The notes under the pieces: model-generated
What the model saw: the letters and a program-made list of their open reading frames with translations, nothing else
Database searches by the model: none
Told to the model about the DNA's origin: nothing
Shown: positions 26,846 through 34,823 of the stretch, one piece after another
Position numbering within the stretch: the first letter of the stretch is position 1
Layout of the letters: each line of letters opens with the position of its first letter
Assembly (NCBI GenBank): GCA_963772225.1
Contig: CAVYWD010000003.1
Coordinates: 310,001-374,000 of the forward strand
Origin: CAVYWD01 sp963772225
Lineage (GTDB): Bacteria; Myxococcota; Myxococcia; Myxococcales; UBA5297
Reading direction: 5' to 3'
Length of the DNA stretch: 64,000 bases
Program-made: the position numbers and the translations under genes

Positions 26846-28351
26846 TTAGAACGCCAGCGCAAATCCGTCGGGCCGGACTTCGAACGACACGGCGGCCGGC
26901 TTCGCCGCGGGCGCCGCCTCGTCCGTCGCCTTCGCGGCGGAATCCCCCGGCCCCAGCGCGTCGACGATGAACAGCACCGCCGTGGCCGCGACGCCCACTC
27001 CAGCGCCGATGAGAATGCCGTTGCGCAGGTGCTGCTTGTTGCTGAGCGAAGTCGCTTCGTCCCTGTAGTTCGCGGGGGCCCCCTGACCGTACTGGTTCAC
27101 GAGGTTCTTTCGGTCCGACTCGGCGGAGGCGGCGACAATCCCGCCGACGATCCCCGCTGCCGCGGTCACCCCCAGCACCGTCCATTTCGCGATGGCCAGC
27201 GGGCGAGCTCCGCTCGGTGTCGGAGGCGGCTGCGGCCTCGCGTCGAGCGCGGCCGCCAGCGAAACGACCGCGGCCGGAGGGGGCTGGCCGCCGGCCGCAA
27301 ACCGCGCCAGCTCGAGACAGGCCTCGTCGAACTTCCCGTCCTTGGGCGCCGCGACCGCCGCGTGCCGCTCGACGTTGCCGCTGGCGGCGTCGGAGACCGC
27401 GAGGTGCACGTACTGCTCGTCGAGCCAGACCGCCGCGACCTTGCCGCGCTGGACCCTGTGTCCTACGAGCTGCAGCACCTTGAGGCGGCGCTCCGGCTCC
27501 GAGGCGACCGCGAACGCGGGCCCGCCCGCGAAGTCGAGCGCGCCTTCGGACTCCAGGTCGACGAGCAGAGCGGCCTTGCCGCCGTCCTGGATTTGGACCT
27601 CGTGGTTGAAGGAGAAGAGGTGAGGCGCGTCCTGCCCGTCGGTCACGCGCACCCGATAGGTTCCCACCGGCAGCTTGATGGCCGGCCCGTTGACCTTGCC
27701 GCGAGGCGCCTGATTCGCCCATACGAAGCCCGCGGGGCACGGAGAGCTGCAGCTCACCACCAGCTCGCCGGCCGGCTCCCGGTTCACCTTGGCGCGCGCC
27801 TTCTCGAAGAGCGCGAGCACCACCGGGTCGTCGATGCGCGATAGGGCCTGGAAATTCGGATAGACGCGGAGGATGGCCTCGAACTCCGACTGCGCCTTCT
27901 TCGACGCCAGTGGGTCTTTCCCGTTCAGCGCGAGGTGCACCATCCCCAGCAAGACGCGGGCATTGACGGTGGACTCCCAGATGCCCTCTTCGCCGCCGAG
28001 GCCCACCAATTCCTGGAGCCCGGCCTCGAATTTGGCCCGAGCCAGCTCGAGCTGGTACCGCTGGTAGTCGCCCTCGGCGTCGCCGATGGTCTTGATGGCC
28101 GCCGCCGGCTGCGCGCTGGGGAGGCTAAGGTTCGCCTTGGCTTCCGCCTCGGTCTGAACCGTTGCGACCCCCGCGGTCTGCTGCGTCAGCGCCTTGCGGA
28201 ACTGAGAAACCAGCTCCGCCACCGACGGCCCACCGGGCGCGCGGAGCCCCAAAACCGCGAAGCTCTGGGGGTTCGCGGGCTCGGCAGCTGCCGCCGGACC
28301 GGAAAGCGAAAGCGCGGCCAGGACAGCCGCCGCCGCAAGCACCTTGTTCAT
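26846..28351 (-). CDS. Secreted PEGA-domain protein with C-terminal membrane hairpin
   Basis: 501 residues. ATG 28351 follows GGGAGGG and opens a clear signal peptide ending AAAAEP at about residue 23. Residues 30-200 are helical and TPR-like. At about 215-290 there is a PEGA-type beta domain (GTYRVRVTDGQDAPHLFSF). Two hydrophobic helices near the C-terminus (WTVLGVTAAAGIVGGIVAAS and GILIGAGVGVAATAVLFIV) flank a polar loop. This layout is common in myxobacterial envelope proteins of unknown function, often encoded beside Ser/Thr kinases. Here the gene is divergent from such a kinase, with 236 bases between starts. I infer an envelope partner of that signalling system. The inference is contextual. 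Confidence 0.8.
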   Translation of the reverse strand: MNKVLAAAAVLAALSLSGPAAAAEPANPQSFAVLGLRAPGGPSVAELVSQFRKALTQQTAGVATVQTEAEAKANLSLPSAQPAAAIKTIGDAEGDYQRYQLELARAKFEAGLQELVGLGGEEGIWESTVNARVLLGMVHLALNGKDPLASKKAQSEFEAILRVYPNFQALSRIDDPVVLALFEKARAKVNREPAGELVVSCSSPCPAGFVWANQAPRGKVNGPAIKLPVGTYRVRVTDGQDAPHLFSFNHEVQIQDGGKAALLVDLESEGALDFAGGPAFAVASEPERRLKVLQLVGHRVQRGKVAAVWLDEQYVHLAVSDAASGNVERHAAVAAPKDGKFDEACLELARFAAGGQPPPAAVVSLAAALDARPQPPPTPSGARPLAIAKWTVLGVTAAAGIVGGIVAASAESDRKNLVNQYGQGAPANYRDEATSLSNKQHLRNGILIGAGVGVAATAVLFIVDALGPGDSAAKATDEAAPAAKPAAVSFEVRPDGFALAF

Positions 28352-28587
28352 GGACCCTCCCAAGGGAACACAATGTGGTCGGCCTCTCGCATTCCCCGAA
28401 TCGACAGCGCTCACCTCCGCCCTCTCAGGCGGGCGGAAGCGGGAAGAGCTGGGCCGATGCGCCGGCTTTGTACCGCAGTTCACAGCGGCGCTGCAACGAT
28501 GTCTTTCTCGCGCCCCGCCGCGCCGCGCGAGGCAAGTCGCGTCGGAGCGGCGCCGCTGATAGAGTGCGCCCCCTGGGGAAAGAAGCC

Positions 28588-30465
28588 ATGAAGACGTCTA
28601 GGTTGCAGCTCCCGAGCTGCCCGAGCTGCGGGCGCGAGATGCTGCCCACAGCAGATGAGACCGGTTGGCGCTGCCCGGCCTGCGAGCCGCCGCCGGCCGC
28701 GAGCCTGCGCCCCCGCAGCGTGGCCGACAGCCTCGGGCCCGCGAGGTCCAGAGCGAGCCCGCCGCTCCCCGAGGGTGGCGACGAGGAGTTCCAGCCCGAG
28801 CGGCTCATCGGCCAAATGGTCGGCGGCCGCTATCGGCTCGAGGCGGTGCTGGGCCAGGGCGGGATGGGCGCGGTCTACCGCGGCGTCCAGCTCGCGCTCG
28901 ACAAGCAGTATGCCATCAAGGTGCTCCTGCCCTCGCTGACCAGCGACCCGCAGTTCATCGCCCGCTTCCGCCAGGAGGCGCGCATCTCCGCGTCCATTGG
29001 CCACCCCGGCATCGTGGAGGTATTCGATTACGGCGTCGAAGACGGAATTGCGTATTACGTGATGGAGCTGCTGCAAGGCCATTCGCTCGCCGACTACGTC
29101 GGGGAGAACAAGGCCTTGGCGCCGTCTGAGGCGGTGCGCATCGTCGCCGACGCCGCGGAGGCCGTGGCGGTCGCCCACGACCGCGGCGTCATTCACCGCG
29201 ACCTGAAGCCCGCCAACCTCTTCCTTTCCCGGACCGATGGGGGCGTCCCCGCGGTCAAGGTGCTGGACTTCGGCGTATCCAAGGCCACGTTCTTCGGCGG
29301 GCCGGCCGGGGCGCCCAGGACCGTGTCGGGCTCGGTCTGCGGCACGCCCGCATACATGAGCCCCGAGCAGCTCGGCCGAGGGAACCTCGACGGCCGAAGC
29401 GACCTCTACTCTCTCGGCGTGGTGCTCTACCGGCTCCTCGCCGGGAAGGTGCCGTTCGACGCGCCCGAGGCCGTGCTGGTGATGTACATGCACCTCGAGC
29501 GGCCCGTGCCCCTGCTCGAGCCCGAGCGCCGCGCAGGGGTGCCCGCCGCGCTTCAAGAGGTCCTCTACCGCTCGCTGGCGAAGCGCCCCGAGGAGCGGTT
29601 CAGCTCCATGCGCGAGTTCGCGCAGGCGCTGCGCGCCACCGTCCAGGCGCGCCCCGCGCCGGGGCCCATCGCCTCGCGGCTGCCCAAAGAGCTCGAGGTG
29701 GCCGCCGCGCCGCTGCCCGAGCTGCCTCGGGCGAAGGTCGCGCCGTCCAAAGTCGCGCCGTCGAGGCCGCCGTCGGTGCCGCGCCTTCCGCTCGAGCCCG
29801 TCGCCGAGGAGCCGGTCCCCGACGATGATTTGCCCGCGCGCAGAGGCATCGGGCGCAGCCGCTGGGCCGCGCTCGGCGTTTTGGGGTTGCTCGCCGTCGC
29901 CGTGGCCTCGCTGGCCGCCTGGCGGGTCTTTCGTCGACCGGTCCAGGAGGATCCACTCGCGGTGTTGGCCAAAGCAACACCGACGCCGGCTCCGACGCCA
30001 TCGCCTGCTCCCACGCCGGAGCCCACGCCGACTCCGGAGCCGACTCCCAGCCCGGAGCCGACGCCCGCTCCGGCTTCAACGCCTGCGCCACGGCCGACCC
30101 CACTTCAGCCGGTCCCGGCGCCGACCCCCGTTCTGGCTCATCACCTGAAGCCCACGCCGGCTCCGACGCCCACGCCGGTCCCGCCCTCGGCGGAAGGCGA
30201 GCTCGTCCTGACCTCCAAGGTGTTCGGAAAGGCGACGGTGACCATCGCCGCCTCGAAGCATGAGCTCCACTACAATTCGGTGTTGCCCCTCCCTGCGCCT
30301 TCGGGCCGGCAGCGCGTGACCTTCGCCTCCGAGGACGAGGGCGTCTCGTGCACCGTGGTCGTGGACATCGCAGCGACCGGGGTGACCCCCTTGGTCTACG
30401 GCCCCGAGCCCGACACGGTCACCACCCCCGGCGGCCTTCAGCGGCTGAGCTGTCGGAACCCGTGA
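28588..30465 (+). CDS. Transmembrane Ser/Thr protein kinase with N-terminal zinc ribbon and Pro-Thr stalk
   Basis: 625 residues from ATG 28588; upstream open sequence has no good ribosome site. A zinc ribbon (CPSCG, then CPAC) occupies 10-32. The Hanks-type kinase spans about 80-345, with the Gly loop GQGGMGAVYRG, Lys in YAIKVL, catalytic loop HRDLKPANLF, DFGVSK and activation segment GTPAYMSPEQ. One transmembrane helix lies at about 430-450. A stalk of about 70 residues is made of PTPAPTP-like repeats, and a 95-residue extracytoplasmic beta-rich domain ends the protein. All catalytic residues are present. The nucleotidyltransferase gene starts 20 bases after the stop and two more genes follow with overlaps, so the four probably form one operon. 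Confidence 0.92.
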   Translation: MKTSRLQLPSCPSCGREMLPTADETGWRCPACEPPPAASLRPRSVADSLGPARSRASPPLPEGGDEEFQPERLIGQMVGGRYRLEAVLGQGGMGAVYRGVQLALDKQYAIKVLLPSLTSDPQFIARFRQEARISASIGHPGIVEVFDYGVEDGIAYYVMELLQGHSLADYVGENKALAPSEAVRIVADAAEAVAVAHDRGVIHRDLKPANLFLSRTDGGVPAVKVLDFGVSKATFFGGPAGAPRTVSGSVCGTPAYMSPEQLGRGNLDGRSDLYSLGVVLYRLLAGKVPFDAPEAVLVMYMHLERPVPLLEPERRAGVPAALQEVLYRSLAKRPEERFSSMREFAQALRATVQARPAPGPIASRLPKELEVAAAPLPELPRAKVAPSKVAPSRPPSVPRLPLEPVAEEPVPDDDLPARRGIGRSRWAALGVLGLLAVAVASLAAWRVFRRPVQEDPLAVLAKATPTPAPTPSPAPTPEPTPTPEPTPSPEPTPAPASTPAPRPTPLQPVPAPTPVLAHHLKPTPAPTPTPVPPSAEGELVLTSKVFGKATVTIAASKHELHYNSVLPLPAPSGRQRVTFASEDEGVSCTVVVDIAATGVTPLVYGPEPDTVTTPGGLQRLSCRNP

Positions 30466-30485
30466 CCGCCGCCGCGGGAGCGCCC

Positions 30486-31245
30486 ATGGACGTCCGAGGC
30501 AAGGTGATGGCCGCGGCGCCCGAAGCGCCGGCGAAGGTCATCGACGCGCTGGAGCGGCTCGCGTCGGAGCTCTCGGCCGCCGCCGGCCCCAACCTCGTCG
30601 CGCTGGTCCTCTACGGTGGCCTGGCGCGCGGCAGCTTCCGGCCGGGGCAGAGCGACGTCAACGTGGCGGTCGTGCTCGAGTCGGCGGCGCCGGCGTCGCT
30701 CGAGCCGCTCGCGCCCGCGCTGCAAGCCGCCTGGCGCGCCGCCCGCATCGAGCCTTGGATCGTCGCGCGCGCCGAGCTGCCGCGCCTGGCGGCGCTCTTC
30801 CCCTCGAAGAATCCTCGACCTCGAGGGCCGCCACGCCGTGCTCGTCGGCGCCGACCCGTTCCACGACCTCGCGGCGCCCGAGGATCAAGTCCGGTTCAGG
30901 GCCGAGCAGGCGCTGCGCAACCTGGCGATTCGGCTTCGCCGCCGGCTCGTCGCCTCGGTGGGCGATCCGGACGCCCAGGCGCGCTGGGCTTCCGAGGTGG
31001 CGCGCCCGCTCGCCGCGGAGCTCGCCCCGCTCCTGAGGCTCGCCGGCGCGCACCCGGGGCGCGACGACACGGCGGACCTGCTGGCCGCGGCGGCGCGGGC
31101 GTTCGGCCTTCACGGCCCGTCGCTGGCGGAGCTGGCGGCGGCCCGGAAGGCGCCGGGGGCCATCGCCGACCCGGCGGATCTCCTGCGGCGCGCGCTCGCG
31201 GCGGCGGAGGCGGCGGCCGCTGTGGCGCAGCGGGGCGGGCCGTGA
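30486..31245 (+). CDS. Nucleotidyltransferase-fold protein (frameshifted)
   Basis: About 252 residues when repaired. The N-terminal half carries the MNT/KNTase-like strand and helix VALVLYGGLARGSF followed by SDVNVAVV. In active members the pair after Gly-Ser/Gly-Gly is DxD; here it is D-V-N, so one metal ligand is replaced. One extra A at 30811 (GAAGAATCC where GAAGATCC keeps the frame) breaks the gene after LFPSK. The second half continues in the next frame with ILDLEGRHAVLVGADPF, VRFRAEQALRNLAIRLR and a helical domain ending RALAAAEAAAAVAQ. The stop overlaps the GTG of the next gene. The substrate is unknown; the altered DxD may mean a non-catalytic or regulatory role. Confidence 0.75.
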
Positions 31246-32102
31246 ATCCCCTCAATCTGCGCGGGCCGGAGTTCCTGCAGCTCTACGTCGGTCTCCTGTT
31301 GGCTTTCACTGCCGCCGCCATGGCGCTCCGCTGGGCCCTCCGAACGCCCGGCGGGCGCGCCGGGCCGCGGCACTGCGCGCTCGACCCGCTCGAGGTGGCG
31401 CTCCTCGCCGGAGGCCCCAATCGCGCTTTCGAGGCGGCGGTGGCCCGGCTCGCGGCGGAGGGGCTCTTGGAAGTGGACGCGGTCGACCGCAGTCTCTGCC
31501 CGCGCGGAGAGGCGAGGGCCGCCTCGGCGCTGGAGCGGCGCATCCTGGAGTACGCGGGGCCCGCGCCCGGGAAGCCCATCGCCGAGGTGCGGGAGAAGAT
31601 CGCCCCGTCGCTCGTGGCGGCCGAGGCGCGGCTCGCCTCCCTCGGGCTGAGGCCCAAGAATCACGCCGCGGCTTTGGCCCCGGCGGGGCTCTGGGCGCTC
31701 CTCGCCCTGTTTGGCGCCGCGAAGATCGCCGTCGGCCTCTCCCGCGGAAGGCCGGTCGGCATCCTCGCGGCACTCGTGATCTTCACGCCGCTGATCGCCC
31801 TCGGCCTGGCCGCGAACGCGCCGGCCCGAAGCCGCCTCGGCGACGCGGTGCTCGCCGTTCTGCGGCGCAGAAACGACGGGCTCCGCTCGGCCGACGGGAC
31901 GACTCCCGCTGACGTCGGGCTCTCGGTGGCCCTCTTCAGCACCGCGGTGCTCTCGAGCACGGCGTTGGCGCAGGTCTTCCTCGCGCTCCAACCGCCGTCC
32001 TCGCGCGGCGGCGGGAGCTCGGGCTGCTCTTCGTCGAGCTGCTCCAGCTCGAGCTGTGGGGGCGGCTGCGGCGGCGGGGGCTGCGGCGGGTGCGGGAGCT
32101 GA
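31242..32102 (+). CDS. TIGR04222-type membrane protein with a Cys/Ser/Gly-rich C-terminal tail
   Basis: 286 residues from GTG 31242, overlapping the preceding stop by four bases. The N-terminal helix is at about 9-30. The cytoplasmic winged-helix-like segment has LDPLEVALLAGGPNRAFEAA, which is characteristic of TIGR04222 proteins, and AVARLAAEGLLEV. Two to three membrane helices lie at about 145-195, and a further hydrophobic segment near 228-250. The last 31 residues are almost only Gly, Ser and Cys, with six Cys spaced 4, 4, 3, 4 and 2 apart. One base after the stop begins a radical SAM/SPASM gene, the enzyme class that modifies Cys residues in ribosomal peptides. I infer that the tail is its substrate. 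That step is unproven. Confidence 0.85.
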   Translation: MNPLNLRGPEFLQLYVGLLLAFTAAAMALRWALRTPGGRAGPRHCALDPLEVALLAGGPNRAFEAAVARLAAEGLLEVDAVDRSLCPRGEARAASALERRILEYAGPAPGKPIAEVREKIAPSLVAAEARLASLGLRPKNHAAALAPAGLWALLALFGAAKIAVGLSRGRPVGILAALVIFTPLIALGLAANAPARSRLGDAVLAVLRRRNDGLRSADGTTPADVGLSVALFSTAVLSSTALAQVFLALQPPSSRGGGSSGCSSSSCSSSSCGGGCGGGGCGGCGS

Positions 32103-32103
32103 C

Positions 32104-33195
32104 GTGCTGCGCGAGCGAGCCATCGGCGGGCGGCGCGCCGGGGCGTTCACGCTCCAGTGGCACCTGACCAGCGCCTGCGGCCAGCGCTGCGCCCACTGCT
32201 ACGACGACGATCCGCGCAAGGCGCTCGGGCTCGCGGCGGCGGAGCGGATCCTCGACGACCTCACCGTCTTCTGCGAGCGGCGTGACATCGCTGGGCAGGT
32301 CACCTTCACCGGCGGCGACCCGCTCCTTCACCCCGAGTTCATGGCCATCTGGCGCGCGGCCGCGGCGCGCGGACTTTCGCTCGGCATCCTAGGCAACCCG
32401 GCGCCGCGAGAGCAGGTCGAGGCCCTGATCGAGGTGCGGCGGCCGCGCGTCTGGCAGGTGAGCCTGGAAGGGCTCGAGGCGACGCACGACGCCGTTCGCG
32501 GCGCGGGGAGCTTCGCGCGGACGGTGGCCTTCCTCGACCTCCTCCAGGCCCTGGGCGTGCGCGCCCACGCCATGCTGACGCTCACCGCCGCCAACGTGGA
32601 CGAGGCGCTCCCGTTGGCCGAAGCGCTGCGCGGCCGCTGCCACCGCTTCGCGTTCAATCGCCTGGCGCGCAAGGGGCGAGGCGCGGCGCTCGCGGGCGTG
32701 TCGAGCGACGTCTGGGAGCGCTTCGCGGCGCGGTGGGTCGACGCCGCCTCGCGCGACCGGCGGCTCGCGCTCAAGGACAACCTCTTGAACCGGGCTCAGG
32801 CGGCTGCGGGCCGGCCGCTCTCGGGCGGCTGCACGGGAGCGGGCTGCGGCGCGGCGTTCAATTTCCTGGCGGTGCTGCCCGACGGCGAGGTTCACGCCTG
32901 CCGCAAGGTCTCGTCGCGGGTCGGGCACTTGGCCGAAGCGTCGCTCGAGGAGGTCTGGTCGTCGCCGGCCGCGGCGCGCTGGCGCGAGGGGAGCAGGGGC
33001 TGCCGCGGGTGCGCGCTGCGGCAGAGCTGCGGCGGCTGCCCCGCGGTGGCGGCGGGCGAGGGGCTGGACCCGCTCGAGCACCGCGACCCGCTCTGCCCGG
33101 GACCCATCCCGAGGCGGGCCCGAGGGATCGTCGCGGCGGCGAGGGCCATCGCGCCCGCGTGGCTCAGGGGGCGTCCTGGCGCGTGGGGCGGATGA
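32104..33195 (+). CDS. Radical SAM/SPASM peptide-maturase-like enzyme
   Basis: 363 residues from GTG 32104, one base after the membrane-protein stop. The radical SAM cluster is CGQRCAHC (Cys25, 29, 32, CxxxCxxC). Then come the GGDPLLHPEF (GGE-like) motif, the LSLGILGNPA strand and WQVSLEG. The C-terminal SPASM-like region holds further Cys for auxiliary clusters: GGCTGAGCGAAF, the HACRKVS turn after VLPDGEV, and CRGCALRQSCGGC followed by a last LCPG. SPASM enzymes act on ribosomally made peptides or protein side chains, for example by thioether formation. The only Cys-rich candidate nearby is the tail of the preceding protein. The last 10 residues overlap an antisense SDR remnant, so the original C-terminus could have been different. 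Confidence 0.9.
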   Translation: MLRERAIGGRRAGAFTLQWHLTSACGQRCAHCYDDDPRKALGLAAAERILDDLTVFCERRDIAGQVTFTGGDPLLHPEFMAIWRAAAARGLSLGILGNPAPREQVEALIEVRRPRVWQVSLEGLEATHDAVRGAGSFARTVAFLDLLQALGVRAHAMLTLTAANVDEALPLAEALRGRCHRFAFNRLARKGRGAALAGVSSDVWERFAARWVDAASRDRRLALKDNLLNRAQAAAGRPLSGGCTGAGCGAAFNFLAVLPDGEVHACRKVSSRVGHLAEASLEEVWSSPAAARWREGSRGCRGCALRQSCGGCPAVAAGEGLDPLEHRDPLCPGPIPRRARGIVAAARAIAPAWLRGRPGAWGG

Positions 33196-33265
33196 CGATG
33201 TCGCTGAGGGACACGTGGCTGGCTCACGGCGAAGTGCACCGCGTTGGCCATGTCCTCGCCCGACA
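33165..33265 (-). pseudogene. C-terminal tail of an SDR-family oxidoreductase
   Basis: Minus-strand reading gives SGEDMANAVHFAVSQP and, after a frame change, HVSLSDIVIRPTRQDAP with a stop at 33165. This is the typical C-terminus of classical SDR enzymes of the NADP-dependent type (PEDVA, ALSQP, IRPT). The rest of the gene is absent upstream (forward 33266 onward). It overlaps the end of the radical SAM gene by about 30 bases. Confidence 0.6.
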
Positions 33266-33539
33266 TGCCCGGCTCGACGCAGTGTGGAGTATGCGCCCCT
33301 GGGCGAACGTCTTCGCGGCTTTGGTCGAGGAGTCCTGGTGGCCGCCGGACCCTCCCGGCGAGCGGCCGGTCGCCGTCGAGCTCTGGCGCCGCGCCGACGA
33401 CCCGGCCTTCGCGGTACGGGTTGCCAGTGGCGGCGTACTGCCGGGCGGCGTCGCCGTACGCGGCTCAAAACGCCGTCCGGCCGGTCGAGCTTCGCCTTGA
33501 GCTTGCGCGTCATCTGGCTCGAGCCGGCAATTTACAGAA
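33266..33539. other. Coding-like relic, no intact gene
   Basis: Plus-strand fragments WANVFAALVEESWWPPDPPG and RPVAVELWRRADDPAFAVRV, then NAVRPVELRLELARHLARAG in another frame, look like decayed protein. There is no start or ribosome site. The family is not recognised. Confidence 0.35.
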
Positions 33540-34196
33540 TCAGGTGCCGCCCCAGCCTTCGGGCGGTGCTCTGCCGCTCATGTCGAAGTCGCCGTACACC
33601 CAAATTCCGTGCTCATCGTAGATCGAGGCCAACGGCTGTTTCGGGTTCCCAGCTCTATCCCACGGCTGAAGATCGCCGTCTTTCTCACAGAAGGCGAAAG
33701 TCGTTTCCTGCTCTCCCCGCAGTTCGTTGGTCCGCCCCAGAACTCCACCGAGAATTGCCTGATCGAACGGATGAAGGGAGAGCTGGCGAAACGATAATCC
33801 AATGGACTGCTGCAGCATCCCATCGTTCAACGCGAAAACATCCAGATTTGCAGATCGGCGGAGAGCATCGAGTGTCGCGTCGATCCCCGACAGCTCGCGA
33901 CGAACAGTGCCTTCGAACTTGTCCAGGACGAGGAGGCTCGACTTCACATCGGCATCGGAGATCTCGGCGCTCTCGTACGCCCACCCTAGAAAATCCCTGA
34001 TGGCGTCCGCCTCGTTTCGCGGTTGAAACTTCGTGAGGATGGCGCGACGTGCTTCGGCGAAACAAATGGATGGAACGTGCAAGACGAACTCACCGCTGAC
34101 CCATCGCTCCAGAAGGGCCCGCGCAAAGGGACGTTGGTGGTGCTTTGGAGCAGCCACGTCGACGACCCAGTTCGTCTCGGCGAAAACGTGTTTCAT
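33540..34196 (-). CDS. PIN-domain ribonuclease-like protein
   Basis: 218 residues from ATG 34196. The N-terminus FAETNWVVDVAAP supplies the first PIN acidic residue; FAEARRAIL supplies a Glu; FDQAILGGVLGRT supplies the late Asp in the usual PIN position. The middle is a helical insert (about 60-140) and the C-terminus has about 45 extra residues ending in GDFDMSG. VapC toxins are 130-140 residues, so this is longer than a simple toxin. Codon use is less GC-biased than in flanking genes, a sign of transfer. It starts six bases after the nuclease-like gene and the two should be co-transcribed. A toxin-like or defence RNase role is inferred. Confidence 0.75.
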   Translation of the reverse strand: MKHVFAETNWVVDVAAPKHHQRPFARALLERWVSGEFVLHVPSICFAEARRAILTKFQPRNEADAIRDFLGWAYESAEISDADVKSSLLVLDKFEGTVRRELSGIDATLDALRRSANLDVFALNDGMLQQSIGLSFRQLSLHPFDQAILGGVLGRTNELRGEQETTFAFCEKDGDLQPWDRAGNPKQPLASIYDEHGIWVYGDFDMSGRAPPEGWGGT

Positions 34197-34202
34197 CGGC
34201 GG

Positions 34203-34793
34203 CTATGCCGTCGGTGCATCGTCAAGCCGCCAGCGAGGACCTGCCGCGCGCACTTCGCCAGTCGCGAACGCTGGAACCACGTATTCCTCGAAGGCCTGCC
34301 GCAGTCGAACGGGAAGCGCTCGGCGGTAGGTCTCCGACGCCAACTTTTCGATCCAGTCCTGAAGAGCAGCCTCGAAAGCGTAACTCTCGTGGGCGATATC
34401 TGGACGGCGGCCTGGCGAGGGACCGTCCAAGACACCGCTGAGCTCGTACTCGCCGACGAGCACAACGGATTCAGGCGACTTCGTCCTGAGGCGATCACTG
34501 TATAGCCACAGCATTTCAGGCGTGGCCAGCACTCCTACCGGGCAACGCGCCGCTTGCATGTACGCTTTCATCTGCGCCTCTGCAGGCGTTCGATCGCGTA
34601 CGCGCAACTTTGCCTCGAACACCACGAGCGGGCGGGAGGTCTCGGCATCTAAGATCACGACGTCCGGTTCGAAGCCCATGTCGGATAGTCTAACGCCAAA
34701 GCACAGGCCGTGCGCAGGGAGCTTGGGCGATGCCCCCCAAGGCGGCCAGCGCCCAGGAAGTCCGGAGGCGCGAGTCGTCGGCGCCCCGAGCAT
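34203..34793 (-). CDS. HsdR-N-like PD-(D/E)XK nuclease-fold protein
   Basis: Up to 196 residues from ATG 34793 (GAGGG upstream). ATG 34679 would give a 158-residue form. Core motifs are FEPDVVILDAE (catalytic Asp) and LVVFEAKLR (ExK), followed by an amphipathic helix with AEAQMKAYMQA and the strand VGVLATPEMLWLY. This is the pattern of the type I restriction R-subunit N-terminal domain. No helicase follows, so it is a stand-alone nuclease or decoy fold. The lower-GC composition begins near 34690, which would suit the shorter start and an island border. It pairs with the PIN gene six bases downstream. Confidence 0.7.
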   Translation of the reverse strand: MLGAPTTRASGLPGRWPPWGASPKLPAHGLCFGVRLSDMGFEPDVVILDAETSRPLVVFEAKLRVRDRTPAEAQMKAYMQAARCPVGVLATPEMLWLYSDRLRTKSPESVVLVGEYELSGVLDGPSPGRRPDIAHESYAFEAALQDWIEKLASETYRRALPVRLRQAFEEYVVPAFATGEVRAAGPRWRLDDAPTA

Positions 34794-34823
34794 GGATGCC
34801 CTCGCTCAGGCGGCGCAGCGCCC

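Noticed and set aside
30000..30180. PTPAPTP run in the kinase as a TonB-like energy-coupling segment
   Set aside because: It has no TonB C-terminal domain. It is a flexible stalk seen in many bacterial Ser/Thr kinases.
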